DNA of 64,000 nucleotides from contig NZ_VIGH01000001.1 of the NCBI RefSeq assembly GCF_006704125.1, positions 186,001 through 250,000 on the forward strand, written 5' to 3'. The stretch's first letter is position 1. Each line of letters begins with the position of its first letter. The position numbers and the translations under genes are program-made. The stretch comes from Rhodococcus spelaei. GTDB taxonomy: Bacteria; Actinomycetota; Actinomycetes; Mycobacteriales; Mycobacteriaceae. This document shows positions 1-9,523 of this stretch, piece after piece. Below the pieces are notes generated by a model that was not told where the DNA came from, did not search any database, and saw nothing but the letters and a program-made list of their open reading frames with translations.

Positions 1-169
1 GGCCCAGCACCGCGTCCCGCACGCTCCCCCCGACCAGGTACAGCTCGTGTCCGGCGGCGGCGAACCGCGCACCGAGAGGAGTCAGCACGTCCGAGAGGTC
101 GCGCAGTGTCTCCGTCGCGGCCGAGAGCAGTCGGGCGCGTCGGTCGGCGTCAGGAGTAGGGGAAACCAC
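1..169 (-). CDS. pcnA: CCA tRNA nucleotidyltransferase, N-terminal fragment
   Basis: This is the first 56 codons of a leftward gene cut by the window edge. It would start at a GTG at 169. The translation ends in [14 protein letters not shown], the conserved nucleotidyltransferase motif of CCA-adding enzymes and poly(A) polymerases, which add or repair the 3' CCA of tRNA in the cytoplasm. The next gene on the other strand is a NUDIX gene, matching the mycobacterial pcnA/mutT4 divergent pair. The catalytic aspartates and the C-terminal HD region lie outside the window. The start is chosen because the frame is short upstream; a different start cannot be excluded. Confidence 0.85.
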   Translation of the reverse strand, partial: MVSPTPDADRRARLLSAATETLRDLSDVLTPLGARFAAAGHELYLVGGSVRDAVLG

Positions 170-282
170 GACTGTGCAGCTTACCGACCTCCGCGGACCG
201 TTCTCGCGGCCGCAGACACTGCGCGCCGGTCACCCGGTGTGGGATTCGGGGCGGGTCGAACACGCCAACTAGTATTGATTGG

Positions 283-840
283 GTGTCTCCTGCCGAACGT
301 GCGAACCGCAGCCGCCGCAACCCGCGGCGTCGTAGCGGGCACGGTGAGCGCACGAACGCGCGGATGCGCACGGTACGGGAGACCTCCGCGGGCGGCCTCG
401 TCGTCGACGGCCTCGACGGCCCCCGGGACAAGCAGTGCGCGGCCCTGATCGGGCGCACCGATCGTCGGGGTCGGCTGCTGTGGTCGTTGCCGAAGGGACA
501 CATCGAGCAGGGCGAGACCGCCGAGCAGACCGCGATGCGTGAGGTCGCCGAGGAGACCGGGATCCGCGGCACCGTCCTCGCGGAACTGGGCAGCATCGAC
601 TACTGGTTCGTCACCGAGGGGCGTCGCGTCCACAAGACCGTGCACCACTACCTGCTCCGGTTCCAGGGCGGCGAACTGTCCGACGAGGACGTCGAGGTCA
701 CCGAGGTGGCGTGGGTTCCGCTCGCGGAGTTGGGCTCCCGACTCGCCTACGCGGACGAGCGCCGGCTGGCCGAGGTCGCGGGCGCGCTGATCGACCGGAT
801 GGGCGCCGGAACCGGCCGAACGACCAGAGAGAACGGATGA
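283..840 (+). CDS. mutT4: NUDIX hydrolase (MutT4-like)
   Basis: A 185-residue NUDIX pyrophosphatase. A full NUDIX box occupies residues 72–94: GHIEQGE, then seven residues, then REVAEETGI, giving the G-x5-E-x7-RE-x2-EE-x-G pattern that binds the metal and cleaves a nucleoside diphosphate-X bond. The basic first 25 residues are usual in the actinobacterial family next to pcnA. The GTG start at 283 is the first in frame. The stop overlaps the following ATG by four bases (ATGA), so it is probably translationally coupled to the DUF6049 gene and murJ. The substrate is not predictable from sequence; housecleaning of oxidised nucleotides is the family assumption. Confidence 0.88.
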   Translation: MSPAERANRSRRNPRRRSGHGERTNARMRTVRETSAGGLVVDGLDGPRDKQCAALIGRTDRRGRLLWSLPKGHIEQGETAEQTAMREVAEETGIRGTVLAELGSIDYWFVTEGRRVHKTVHHYLLRFQGGELSDEDVEVTEVAWVPLAELGSRLAYADERRLAEVAGALIDRMGAGTGRTTRENG

Positions 841-3251
841 GGACGTTCCTACGTCGCCTCACCGTGACGACCCTGACCACATTGGCTCTTGCCGCTGCAC
901 CGCCCGGACTGCTCGCCTCGGTCGGCGCCGCGCCGACGACGACAGCGCCTGACCCGGGTTCGAGCACTCCCGCGACCGGCCGCACGAGCGTCCCCCACGC
1001 CACCACCGGTCCCACGCAGCAGCGGTTCGTCGCGCTGTCGGTCGACTCGGTGACCCCGTCGGCGGTGACCACCTCCAGCGATCCGGTGGTCACCGTCGTC
1101 GGCAGCGTCAGCAACGTCGGCGACCGACCAATCCGCGACGTGCAGGTCCGACTGCAGCGGGCGCGCGCGGTGTCGGCGCCCGACCAACTGCGGACCGTGC
1201 TCAGCGCCGGCCAGGAGCAGTTCGACGTGATCGGAAAGTTCGCCCTGATCCGCGAGAAGCTGGAGGTCGGGCAGTCCGAGAAGTTCACCCTGTCGATGCC
1301 GTTGCGCGCGGCGACCGGATCGTCGCTGGGGATCACCGATCCCGGCGTCTACCCGATGCTGGTCAACGTCAACGGCACCCCGGAGTACGGCGGCCAGGCT
1401 CGCCTCGACGACGCCCGCTTCCTGCTCCCCGTGCTCGGCGTGCCCCGTGACACCAGCGGCGGTGGCGATCCGAACCGCTCCGATGCGGCGCCGGTACCGC
1501 CGTCCACCGCCGACCCGGTCGCGGTGACGTTGATGTGGCCGCTCGCCGACAAGCCGCGACTCGCCGCCGGGATACCCGGCTCCACCGACGAGAAGGTGCG
1601 GCTCGTCGACGACGACCTGGCCACCTCGCTCGCGTCGGGTGGTCGGCTCGAGCAGTTGGTCGCGGCCGCCGAGTTCGCGACCGGCGACGGCGTGGACCGC
1701 GACCACAAGTTGGCCGACAGCATGTGCCTGGCGATCGACCCCGACCTGTTGATCACGGTCGGCAACATGTCCGGGGGATACCTGGTCGTCGACGATCCGG
1801 CCGACCCGACCGGCCGAACCCATCCCGGTACCGGACAGGCCGCGGCCGGCGACTGGCTGAACCGGCTCCGGAAGCTCGCCGCGCACATGTGCACGACTGC
1901 CGTCCCGTTCGCGCAGGTGGACCTGGCGGCGCTGCACCGAGTGGGCGACCAGACCCTGACCGCGCGCGCCGTGACCGCCCCCGCCGACATCGTCGACACC
2001 CTGCTCGGGATCACCTCGCTGCGCGGCCTGACCTGGCCGGACGCCGGCGTCCTCGATCCGGCGACCGCGGCCGCGCTGCCCGGCCTCGGACCGACCACGC
2101 TGCTCGCGGCCAATGCCGTCGCCGACAGCACCACCCAACCGAAGGTCCCGCTGACCGGCGGCAACAACGGCGGCCCGCTGAACGCGGCACTGTTCGACGT
2201 GTCCGCGGCCACCGCGCTCGCGGCGGTCGGAGCCAGCCCCCAGACCCCGACGTTCGCGCCCGAGCACGGCCGCTACGACCTGACCGACGACTCTCGGACC
2301 GCCCGGTTGCAGGACGCACTCGGCGCGGTCACCTGGACATCGCTGACCACTCGGTCCACCCAGACCCGGTTGGCGAACGCGAACCCGCGCCCGCTGCTGC
2401 TGGTCCCGCCGCAGCAGTGGACGGTCGACGGCGACGAAGCTCGGGCGGTCCTGTCCACCGTGTCGACGATGCTGCGGTCCGGCCTGGCGACCCCGCGCGC
2501 CCTGTCCGAGCTCGTGGACCGCGCGGTGCCACCGCCGCCCTTCGACCTGGCGTACCCGGAACAGGCCGTCAAGGACGGCGCACCGACGTCGGTGCAGGAC
2601 GGTTCGGCCGCGGAAGCGCCGGAGATCGACGCGTTGACCGCAACGCTGGTCAACGATCCGCAGTCGGCCCTGACCCCGATCCGATACACCGCACCGCTGA
2701 GCGAGGACCTGCTGCGCGCGATGAGCACCTCCGGCAGGCGGAGCGGGGACCGGTCGCCCGCCGCGGCGGCAGCCGGCCTGCGGGTCGCGCAGGTCCAGGC
2801 GGCGCTGGGGCGGATCTACGGCTCGGTGACAGTGCTGGCGCCGGGCGGTGCGTACACGCTGGCCTCGGAGCAGAGTCCGCTGTTGTTCGTCGCGCGCAAC
2901 GACCTGCCGGTCGGGATCACGGTGCGACTGCGCATCTCGGCGCCGCCGGAGATGACCATCACCGACATCGGCGACCAACAACTGCCGGCGCGCGGCAGTC
3001 GGGCGCTGCAGGTACCCGCCAAGGTGGCCGATACGGGGAAGATGGTCATCAACGTCGCGCTGACCACGACGAACGACCGGGAGTTGGGTGAACCCGCGTC
3101 CGTGTCGGTTCGCTCGAACGCGTACGGCAAGCTGCTCGTGATCATCACCGGCGGCGCGGGCGCACTACTGTTGCTACTTGCTGGACGGAGGCTCTGGCAC
3201 CGGTTCCGGGGTCAGCCGGACCCAGCGGATGAAGGGTATTCAGGTCGATGA
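837..3251 (+). CDS. DUF6049 secreted, membrane-anchored protein
   Basis: An 804-residue protein, homologous by position and layout to Rv3909 of M. tuberculosis. It starts at the ATG at 837, which overlaps the mutT4 stop. A signal peptide is visible ([10 protein letters not shown] followed by a hydrophobic Thr/Leu/Ala run), then a Thr/Pro-rich linker. A long extracytoplasmic body follows, and a single C-terminal transmembrane helix of about 20 residues ends in a short basic tail. The reading frame extends upstream of 837, but the leader there has no signal sequence. The position between mutT4 and murJ, with ATGA overlaps on both sides, argues for one transcript and for a role near lipid II flipping or the envelope. 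No biochemical function is known to me. Confidence 0.82.
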   Translation: MRTFLRRLTVTTLTTLALAAAPPGLLASVGAAPTTTAPDPGSSTPATGRTSVPHATTGPTQQRFVALSVDSVTPSAVTTSSDPVVTVVGSVSNVGDRPIRDVQVRLQRARAVSAPDQLRTVLSAGQEQFDVIGKFALIREKLEVGQSEKFTLSMPLRAATGSSLGITDPGVYPMLVNVNGTPEYGGQARLDDARFLLPVLGVPRDTSGGGDPNRSDAAPVPPSTADPVAVTLMWPLADKPRLAAGIPGSTDEKVRLVDDDLATSLASGGRLEQLVAAAEFATGDGVDRDHKLADSMCLAIDPDLLITVGNMSGGYLVVDDPADPTGRTHPGTGQAAAGDWLNRLRKLAAHMCTTAVPFAQVDLAALHRVGDQTLTARAVTAPADIVDTLLGITSLRGLTWPDAGVLDPATAAALPGLGPTTLLAANAVADSTTQPKVPLTGGNNGGPLNAALFDVSAATALAAVGASPQTPTFAPEHGRYDLTDDSRTARLQDALGAVTWTSLTTRSTQTRLANANPRPLLLVPPQQWTVDGDEARAVLSTVSTMLRSGLATPRALSELVDRAVPPPPFDLAYPEQAVKDGAPTSVQDGSAAEAPEIDALTATLVNDPQSALTPIRYTAPLSEDLLRAMSTSGRRSGDRSPAAAAAGLRVAQVQAALGRIYGSVTVLAPGGAYTLASEQSPLLFVARNDLPVGITVRLRISAPPEMTITDIGDQQLPARGSRALQVPAKVADTGKMVINVALTTTNDRELGEPASVSVRSNAYGKLLVIITGGAGALLLLLAGRRLWHRFRGQPDPADEGYSGR

Positions 3252-6200
3252 CGGGGAGCATGCAGCGGCCACCGGGTCCCGGAGCGGAGCGTGCGCAGCG
3301 ACCAGACGGTCCCGGAGCGGAGCGTGCGCAGCGACCAGACGGTCCCGGAGCGGAGCGTGCGCAGCGACCAGACGGTCCCGCGGAGCGTCCTGAAGGTGCC
3401 GGCGTGCGGCGCCCGGGAGCGGACGCGGCTGGGGGCCCGACGTCTCCCGCGCCCTGGGAACGGTCCTACCCCGGTCCGCCGTATCCCCAACAGCCCCACC
3501 CGCAGCAACAGCCTCGTCCCCGACAGCAGCAGCCCTACCCGCCTCAGTACCCGCAACAGCCTCAACAACCCCAGCAGCCTCGCTATCCCCAGCAGGGGCA
3601 GCCCCCGCAGACCCGTCCGCAGCCGGTCCCGCAGCGCGCCGCCCCGCAGCGCTACCTGTCGGGTGACCCGGCACGGCGGCCGGCGGATGCTCCGGCCGCC
3701 ACGACCCCTCCGCCCGCGGCGCCCGAGCCGCCCACCGATCGCGACGGCGGGGACGACAACCCCAACTCGAACTCACGACTGATCGCGTCGACCGGCTCCA
3801 TCGCCATCGCGACCCTGGTCAGCCGGATCACCGGCTTCCTCAAGCAAGTTCTGCTGCTGACCACGCTCGGTGCGGCGGCGGCCAGCTCGTTCACCGTCGC
3901 CAGCACGATGCCGAACATGATCTCCGAGCTGGTGCTCGGCGCGGTGCTCACCGCGATCGTGGTCCCGGTCCTGGTGCGGGCGGAGACGGAGGACGCGGAC
4001 GGTGGCACCGCGTTCGTCCGACGACTGTTCACGATCTCGATCGTCACCCTGGGCACGGTCGCCCTCGCGGCCGTCGCGGCCGCCCCGTTGCTGACCCGGC
4101 TGTTCCTGCCGGAGCACGGCAAGGTCGACGAGCAGCTGTCCACCCATTTCGCTTTCCTGCTGCTGCCTGCCATTTTCTTCTACGGCATGTCCGCGCTGCT
4201 GACGGCGCTGCTCAACACCCGACAGGTGTTCCGGCCGGGCGCGTGGGCTCCGGTGCTCAACAACCTGACCGTGCTGGTGGTGCTCGGCATCTACTGGCTG
4301 CTGCCCGGCGGCGACGACGTCACCACCACGCGACTCCTCGTCCTCGGTCTCGGCTTCACGTTCGGTGTCGTGGTCCAGGCCGCGACACTGCTGCCCGCGA
4401 TCCGGCGCCAGGGCATCAGCCTCAAACCGCTGTGGGGAATCGACGACCGGCTCAAGCTGTTCGCGGGCATGGGCGTCGCCATCGTGCTGTACGTGCTGAT
4501 CAGCCAGATCGGCCTCACGATCGGCACCCGGGTCGCGGCGTCCGTCGATGCCGCCGGACCCGTCATCTACCAGCAGGCGTGGCTGCTGCTGCAGCTGCCG
4601 TACGGCATCCTCGGCGTCACGGTGCTCACCGCGATCATGCCGAGGCTGAGCCGCAACGCGGCCGCCGAGGACACCCCCGCCGTCGTCGACGACCTGTCGG
4701 TCGCAACCAGGCTGACCATGGTCTCGCTGGTGCCGGTCGTGATCTTCCTGACCTTCGCCGGACCGCAGGTCGGGCACGCGCTGTTCGGCTACGGGAACTT
4801 CGGTTCCGACGACGCCGAGCGGCTCGGACACGCGGTCAGCTGGTCGGCCTTCACTCTGATTCCCTATGCGCTGGTCCTGATCCACCTGCGCGTGTTCTAC
4901 GCCCGCGAACAGGCCTGGACGCCCACCTGGATCATCCTCGGCATCACCAGCGTGAAGGTCGGCCTGTCACTGCTGGCGCCGTCGGTGGCCTCCGATGACA
5001 ACCAGGTGGTCAGCCTGCTCGGTGTCGCCAACGGTCTCGGCTTCACCGCGGGTGCGATCATCGGCGGTGTGCTGCTGCGCCGCAGCCTCGGGTCGCTGCG
5101 GATGGCGAACGTCGGCAAGACCGCCTTCCTGGTCGTGGTCGCGTCTGTCGCGGGCGGGATCACCATGCTCGCCGCCGAGCAGCTGCTCGGTCTGGGTCGG
5201 CTCGGCGACAAGTTCGGTGGGCCCGGCGCTTTCGTCCAGGTCGGCATCTCCGCGGTGATCATGCTCGGCCTGACGTTCGCACTGCTGCGGGTCGCCGGGA
5301 TCCCGGAGGTCGTGGCCGGGACGGTCGCGGTGACGCGTCTGGTCAACCGGCTGCTCGGCCGGGCACCGAAGGCCCCGACAACGGCCACCGCCGATTCGGT
5401 TGCGCTGTACGAGGCCGACACCGAGTTGCTTCCCGTGATAGGTCGTGCTCAGGTACCACCCAATAGCAGGCAGCAACTCCCGTACCCTGGTGCCGGGCGT
5501 ACCGGGGCGCCGATCTCTGACGGGGAGAATTCCAGCCAGATGCGCGAAGGAGCGAGGGTGAGCGACGAAGACGTTGCCGGCGGCAAGGCTGCCGGGTCCA
5601 CGGTGGAGGCGTCGGCACCCGAATCCACAACCCGCACAGGCGAGAACGCCGGGTCCCGCGCGGAGAAGCGGCCTGCGGATCCCGTGCGACCCGAACGCGA
5701 CCTCACGGTCGACACCGGGATCATCCCGATCGGTTCGCCGCCGCTGCCTCCGATGCGAGTCGGCGATCCCGCGACTCGCCGCACCCAGCGCGGACCCAAG
5801 CTCATGGCGGGCGCGTCCGTCGCGGGCGGGCGGTACCGGCTGCTGGCCCCGCACGGCGGTGCCCGCGGGCTCAAGTTCTGGCAGGCGCACGACACCAAGC
5901 TCGACCGCGAGGTGGCACTGACCTTCGTCGACGCCGATCAGCGGGCGGGGTCCGACACCCCCGATGCCGAAGGTCCGCAGGCGGTCCTCTCGCGCACCCT
6001 CCGGCTCGGCCGGATCAACTCCCCGGGCCTGGCCCGAGTGCTCGACGTCGTCCGGGGCAGCTCGGGCGGCATCGTCGTCGCCGAGTGGACCCCCGGCCGG
6101 TCGCTGCGCGAGATGGCCGAGACGGTGCCGTCGCCGATCGGCGCGGCCCGGGCGATCCGTGCCCTCGCATCGGCGGCCGAGGCCGCCCATCGCGGCGGCG

Positions 6201-7354
6201 GCGCGCTGTCGATCGACCATCCGGACCGGGTCCGGATCTCGGCGAGCGGCGACGCGGTGCTCGCTTTCCCCGCGACCCTGGCCGACGCGGACGCCAGCTC
6301 GGACGTGCGTGGCCTGGGCGCGATGCTCTACGGCCTGATCACCGCTCGCTGGCCGCTCGGCGAGCCGGCGCCTGCACCTGAGGCCGGTGCCCCGGCTCCT
6401 GCCGTGGGGGACCGGCCGGCGAACACGGTCGGGGGCATGAAGCTCGCCGACCGCGGCGACGACGGCCAGCCGGTCGAACCGCGCAAGGTCCGCCCCGAGG
6501 TCCCGTTCGAGATCTCCGCCGTCGCGGTCCGCTCGCTCGAGCAGGGCGGCGGAATCCGCACCGCGGCCACCGTCCAGCATGTGCTCGACCAGGCTTCGGT
6601 CGTCGACCAGAAGACCGACCTCATGCCTGCGCTGCGGCTCGGCCAGCGGCCCGCCGGCGCGTCCGGCCATGCCCTTGCCGATCCTGAGGAGGCGGTGCAG
6701 CGGAAGGTCCGGAGCAACCGGATGCTCATCGCCCTCGCGGCACTGGGTGTGCTCACCGTGATCGTGCTGGCGATCGCCGGCTGGTGGCTGGCGAACCTGT
6801 TCGCGGGCGGCAGCTCGACCGAACCGTTGAACGAGCAGAACATCGGCCTCACGACCAGCGCCGCGGGCCCGAGCGACGCCCCGTCACGGTCCGCCGCGCC
6901 GCCCGCAGCGGCACTCACTCCCGTGCTGCCCGCCGGTGCCACGGTCTTCTCCCCGCAGGGGTCCGCGGACAACCCGGCGACCGCAGGACTGGCGGTGGAC
7001 GGCAACCCGGCGACGAAGTGGAGCACGGACACCTACTTCCAGCAGTTCCCGTCGTTCAAGTCCGGCGTCGGCCTGCTGGTGAACCTCTCGCAACCGGCCG
7101 CCCTCAAAGAGGTCTCGATCACCTCACCGAGCGTCGGCACGACCGTCGAGATTCGTACCGCCCCGAGCGACAACCCGACGTTGGACCAGACCCAGGTGAT
7201 CGGGACCGGCGTGCTCAAGGACGGTGTCACGACCATCCCGGTGACAACGGACGGCAACGCGTCCCGGGTGCTGGTGTGGATCACCAAGCTCGGCGCGGAC
7301 GGTGGGAAGAATCAGACCTCGATCGCCGAACTGGGATTCACGAAGGCTTCCTGA
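3248..7354 (+). CDS. murJ: MurJ/MviN lipid II flippase fused to a pseudokinase and an extracellular domain
   Basis: A 1368-residue protein. Residues 1–175 form a cytoplasmic Pro/Gln-rich leader. Residues 177–694 are the multi-helix MviN/MurJ flippase core that moves lipid II across the membrane. Residues 856–1120 resemble a protein kinase, but the ATP-binding lysine is replaced (EVALTF) and no HRD or DFG motif is present, so it is a pseudokinase. A single transmembrane helix follows near 1160–1185. The C-terminus is a discoidin-like extracellular domain of about 130 residues. In mycobacteria PknB phosphorylates this pseudokinase, which then binds the FHA domain of FhaA; fhaA, pknA and pknB are all in this window. 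The start overlaps the upstream stop by four bases. Confidence 0.93.
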   Translation: MTGSMQRPPGPGAERAQRPDGPGAERAQRPDGPGAERAQRPDGPAERPEGAGVRRPGADAAGGPTSPAPWERSYPGPPYPQQPHPQQQPRPRQQQPYPPQYPQQPQQPQQPRYPQQGQPPQTRPQPVPQRAAPQRYLSGDPARRPADAPAATTPPPAAPEPPTDRDGGDDNPNSNSRLIASTGSIAIATLVSRITGFLKQVLLLTTLGAAAASSFTVASTMPNMISELVLGAVLTAIVVPVLVRAETEDADGGTAFVRRLFTISIVTLGTVALAAVAAAPLLTRLFLPEHGKVDEQLSTHFAFLLLPAIFFYGMSALLTALLNTRQVFRPGAWAPVLNNLTVLVVLGIYWLLPGGDDVTTTRLLVLGLGFTFGVVVQAATLLPAIRRQGISLKPLWGIDDRLKLFAGMGVAIVLYVLISQIGLTIGTRVAASVDAAGPVIYQQAWLLLQLPYGILGVTVLTAIMPRLSRNAAAEDTPAVVDDLSVATRLTMVSLVPVVIFLTFAGPQVGHALFGYGNFGSDDAERLGHAVSWSAFTLIPYALVLIHLRVFYAREQAWTPTWIILGITSVKVGLSLLAPSVASDDNQVVSLLGVANGLGFTAGAIIGGVLLRRSLGSLRMANVGKTAFLVVVASVAGGITMLAAEQLLGLGRLGDKFGGPGAFVQVGISAVIMLGLTFALLRVAGIPEVVAGTVAVTRLVNRLLGRAPKAPTTATADSVALYEADTELLPVIGRAQVPPNSRQQLPYPGAGRTGAPISDGENSSQMREGARVSDEDVAGGKAAGSTVEASAPESTTRTGENAGSRAEKRPADPVRPERDLTVDTGIIPIGSPPLPPMRVGDPATRRTQRGPKLMAGASVAGGRYRLLAPHGGARGLKFWQAHDTKLDREVALTFVDADQRAGSDTPDAEGPQAVLSRTLRLGRINSPGLARVLDVVRGSSGGIVVAEWTPGRSLREMAETVPSPIGAARAIRALASAAEAAHRGGGALSIDHPDRVRISASGDAVLAFPATLADADASSDVRGLGAMLYGLITARWPLGEPAPAPEAGAPAPAVGDRPANTVGGMKLADRGDDGQPVEPRKVRPEVPFEISAVAVRSLEQGGGIRTAATVQHVLDQASVVDQKTDLMPALRLGQRPAGASGHALADPEEAVQRKVRSNRMLIALAALGVLTVIVLAIAGWWLANLFAGGSSTEPLNEQNIGLTTSAAGPSDAPSRSAAPPAAALTPVLPAGATVFSPQGSADNPATAGLAVDGNPATKWSTDTYFQQFPSFKSGVGLLVNLSQPAALKEVSITSPSVGTTVEIRTAPSDNPTLDQTQVIGTGVLKDGVTTIPVTTDGNASRVLVWITKLGADGGKNQTSIAELGFTKAS
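3275..3373 (+). repeat. Three perfect 33-bp tandem repeats inside murJ
   Basis: Units at 3275–3307, 3308–3340 and 3341–3373 are identical, and a partial fourth copy follows. Each encodes GPGAERAQRPD, in frame, in the disordered cytoplasmic leader of MurJ. The lack of synonymous differences suggests recent amplification, and copy number may vary between strains. Confidence 0.95.
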
Positions 7355-7424
7355 TCACACAGCAAACTCCCAGCTCAGCGTCGAGGGAGTAGCCGCAGAC
7401 CTCCCGGTCGGTTAGCATCCGCGC

Positions 7425-8021
7425 GTGCGAATCAACAGGGGGATCGCCGGCGAGGGCATGACTGATGCCCAGTTGCTGGCGGCGCACGCGTCGGGGGACG
7501 CACGCGCCTTTGCAGAGTTACTGAGCAGGCACCACGACCACCTGTGGCTGACGGCGAAGCGGACCAGTTACACGACGGAGGACGCCGCAGACGCGTTGCA
7601 GGAGGCCCTGCTCTCCGCCCACCGAACCGCCGCGAGCTTCCGGGCGGACGCGGCGGTGCGCAGTTGGCTGCACAAGATCGTCGTGAACGCATGCCTGGAC
7701 CGGATCCGGCGCAACCGCGCCCGACCGACGGTGCCGCTGTCGGACGACGAGAAGTACGAGCCGGCCGGGGCGCGCGACGAGATGGCCGACCGCGAGACGT
7801 CGATGGCGATCCAGGATGCCTTGTTCACGCTGCCACCCGAGCAACGCGCGGCCGTCGTGGCGGTAGACCTGGAGGGCTACTCCGTGGCGGAGGCCGCGGC
7901 CCTGCTCGGTGTTCCCGAGGGCACGGTGAAGAGCCGATGTGCCCGCGCCCGAGGCAAACTCGCGCAGCGGCTCAAATATATGCAGAACGAGCGGAACCAA
8001 ATCACGCCCGGCGGGGTCTAA
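7425..8021 (+). CDS. sigM: ECF RNA polymerase sigma factor SigM
   Basis: A 198-residue extracytoplasmic-function sigma factor. Region 2 lies at about residues 20–95 (with AADALQEALLSAH and SWLHKIVVNACLDRIRR) and region 4 at about 120–185, with the helix-turn-helix SVAEAAALLGVPEGTVKSR. It sits between murJ and an anti-sigma gene, as sigM does in mycobacteria. The GTG at 7425 is used here; the ATG at 7458 (MTDAQLLAAH) is an equally possible start and aligns better with the usual ECF N-terminus. The 70-bp gap after murJ may hold its promoter, but I could not identify one. Confidence 0.9.
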   Translation: MRINRGIAGEGMTDAQLLAAHASGDARAFAELLSRHHDHLWLTAKRTSYTTEDAADALQEALLSAHRTAASFRADAAVRSWLHKIVVNACLDRIRRNRARPTVPLSDDEKYEPAGARDEMADRETSMAIQDALFTLPPEQRAAVVAVDLEGYSVAEAAALLGVPEGTVKSRCARARGKLAQRLKYMQNERNQITPGGV

Positions 8022-8112
8022 TTCTCGTGACGGGGATCGCAACCGACGCACAGCGGCCGGCCCCGCACCGAGTACGGTCCATCCAGTAGCTCCACCTGGC
8101 AGGGAGGTGTCA

Positions 8113-8844
8113 ATGGTCGCCCCGGGAGAGGACACTCTGTACCCCCCATTCGACCCGGAACTACTCGCCGACCTTCACGCGGACGCGCTGCCCCCCGAGT
8201 TCGCCGAACGCCTCCGGGCGGCCACGGAGAGCGACCCGGACGCGCAACGCACTCTCGCCGCACTCGACGCGGTCCGTGCGGAACTGGGTGCGCTGCGAAC
8301 TCTCGATACACCCGCACCGCCGATCCCACCCGATGTCCTCGCGCGGATCGAGTCGGCGGTCGCCGAGGCTCCGCCTCCCGCAGTCGCCCTGTCCGCTCGT
8401 CGCAGGCGCAATCCGGTCCGCCTGGCGGCCGCGGCCGCCGCCGCCCTCGTCGTGCTCGCGGGGGCAGGCGTCGGCATCGCCCACCTGAGGACCGGCTCGC
8501 CGGAGCCCGCCGCACCCCTGCTTGCACAGCCGTCGAGCGCACCCCCCGACGGGGCCGGTGTCGAGCTCGGCGACGCGCTGCAGCCGACGGTCGCCCTGAG
8601 CGTGCTCGGCCACTCGGCCCTGGGACCGCTGGACAACCGGCGGTCGAGAGAGGACTGCCTGCTCGCGAACGGGATCGACCCGACGCGGCCGCTGCTCGGC
8701 TCCGGACCCGTCCGACTGCGCGGCGCGGCCGGAATCCTGATGCTGTTCGCGGGCCCACGCCCACCGCAGATCACCGCACTGGTGGTCGGAACAGGCTGCA
8801 CTGCAAGCGATCCCGCGACCCTTGCCCGGGCCGACATCGGCTGA
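8113..8844 (+). CDS. rsmA: Anti-sigma-M factor RsmA
   Basis: A 243-residue single-pass membrane protein. The cytoplasmic N-terminal half (LLADLHADALPPEFAERL and a helical stretch) fits an anti-sigma domain. A transmembrane helix rich in Ala/Val/Leu lies at about residues 100–120, and an extracytoplasmic domain follows. A strong Shine-Dalgarno (AGGGAGG, 8101–8107) five bases upstream picks the ATG at 8113 over the GTG at 8107. The assignment rests mainly on position directly after sigM and on topology, since the sequence is weakly conserved. It would hold SigM at the membrane until an envelope or redox signal arrives. Confidence 0.78.
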   Translation: MVAPGEDTLYPPFDPELLADLHADALPPEFAERLRAATESDPDAQRTLAALDAVRAELGALRTLDTPAPPIPPDVLARIESAVAEAPPPAVALSARRRRNPVRLAAAAAAALVVLAGAGVGIAHLRTGSPEPAAPLLAQPSSAPPDGAGVELGDALQPTVALSVLGHSALGPLDNRRSREDCLLANGIDPTRPLLGSGPVRLRGAAGILMLFAGPRPPQITALVVGTGCTASDPATLARADIG

Positions 8845-8859
8845 GCGCGGCTCGGCCGG

Positions 8860-9429
8860 TCAGTCCGATACGGCAGCCACCGGCAGCAGGATCTCGAGTA
8901 CCTTCGCGCGCATCTGCGGGGTGTCCTCCTCCGGCGCGATCAGCGAGAGGAACAGCGCCGCGCCCGCGCCGAGTACCAGCAGCGCCCGCGCGGTGTCGGG
9001 GTCGCCGGCCTCCGGCACCGCCGATCCCGGGAACAGCGCGGCGGCCGGGCCCGCGAAGTTCCGCCACAGCGCGCCGCGCAGCTGGTCGTGCTCACGCAGC
9101 GTCGCGAGGAGTCCGGGAACCGCCTCGCGGACCTCCGGCTGCCGGAACAGCGCCGAGCTCCCGGTCACCACCCAGTGAATCCAGCCGGCGCGGTCCGCGC
9201 CCTCGAACGGGGTGAGGTCGGGGGTCACCCCCAGCACGGCGTCGAGGACGAGCTGCGCCTTCGACTCCCAACGCCGGGCAATGGCAGCGCGACTCACGCC
9301 CGCTCGACTCGCCACCGCACGGACACTGAGCTGGTCGAAGCCGACCTCCACCAGCAGGGCGCGGGTGGCCGCGAGTACGTCGGCGTCGATGCGGGGGTCG
9401 CGGGGTCGTCCCGATCCGGTGGCATTCAT
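8860..9429 (-). CDS. TetR family transcriptional regulator
   Basis: A 189-residue regulator. The N-terminal helix-turn-helix (LSVRAVASRAGVSRAAIARRW, residues about 34–54) is typical of TetR, and the C-terminal ligand-binding half is helical and variable. It is divergent from the flavin oxidoreductase gene starting at 9524, and an inverted repeat lies between them, so it probably controls that gene and itself. Its 3' end is 15 bases from the end of the convergent rsmA gene. This regulator, the oxidoreductase and the next TetR gene interrupt the usual sigM/rsmA–trxB order and look like an insertion. Confidence 0.88.
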   Translation of the reverse strand: MNATGSGRPRDPRIDADVLAATRALLVEVGFDQLSVRAVASRAGVSRAAIARRWESKAQLVLDAVLGVTPDLTPFEGADRAGWIHWVVTGSSALFRQPEVREAVPGLLATLREHDQLRGALWRNFAGPAAALFPGSAVPEAGDPDTARALLVLGAGAALFLSLIAPEEDTPQMRAKVLEILLPVAAVSD

Positions 9430-9474
9430 TGCCCGAATTCTCTTCCATGACGGCGGCTGGGGCTATACCCTCCC

Positions 9475-9501
9475 AATTACGAGTCCGGTGGCACCGTAAT
9501 T
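9475..9501. promoter_or_regulatory. Inverted repeat, candidate TetR operator
   Basis: AATTACG at 9475–9481 is matched by its exact reverse complement CGTAATT at 9495–9501, with a 13-base spacer. It lies in the 94-bp divergent promoter region between the TetR gene and the flavin oxidoreductase. It is AT-rich in an otherwise GC-rich region. Operator function is inferred from position and symmetry only. Confidence 0.45.
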
Positions 9502-9523
9502 CCGGCCGAGCGCAAGGATCCAG

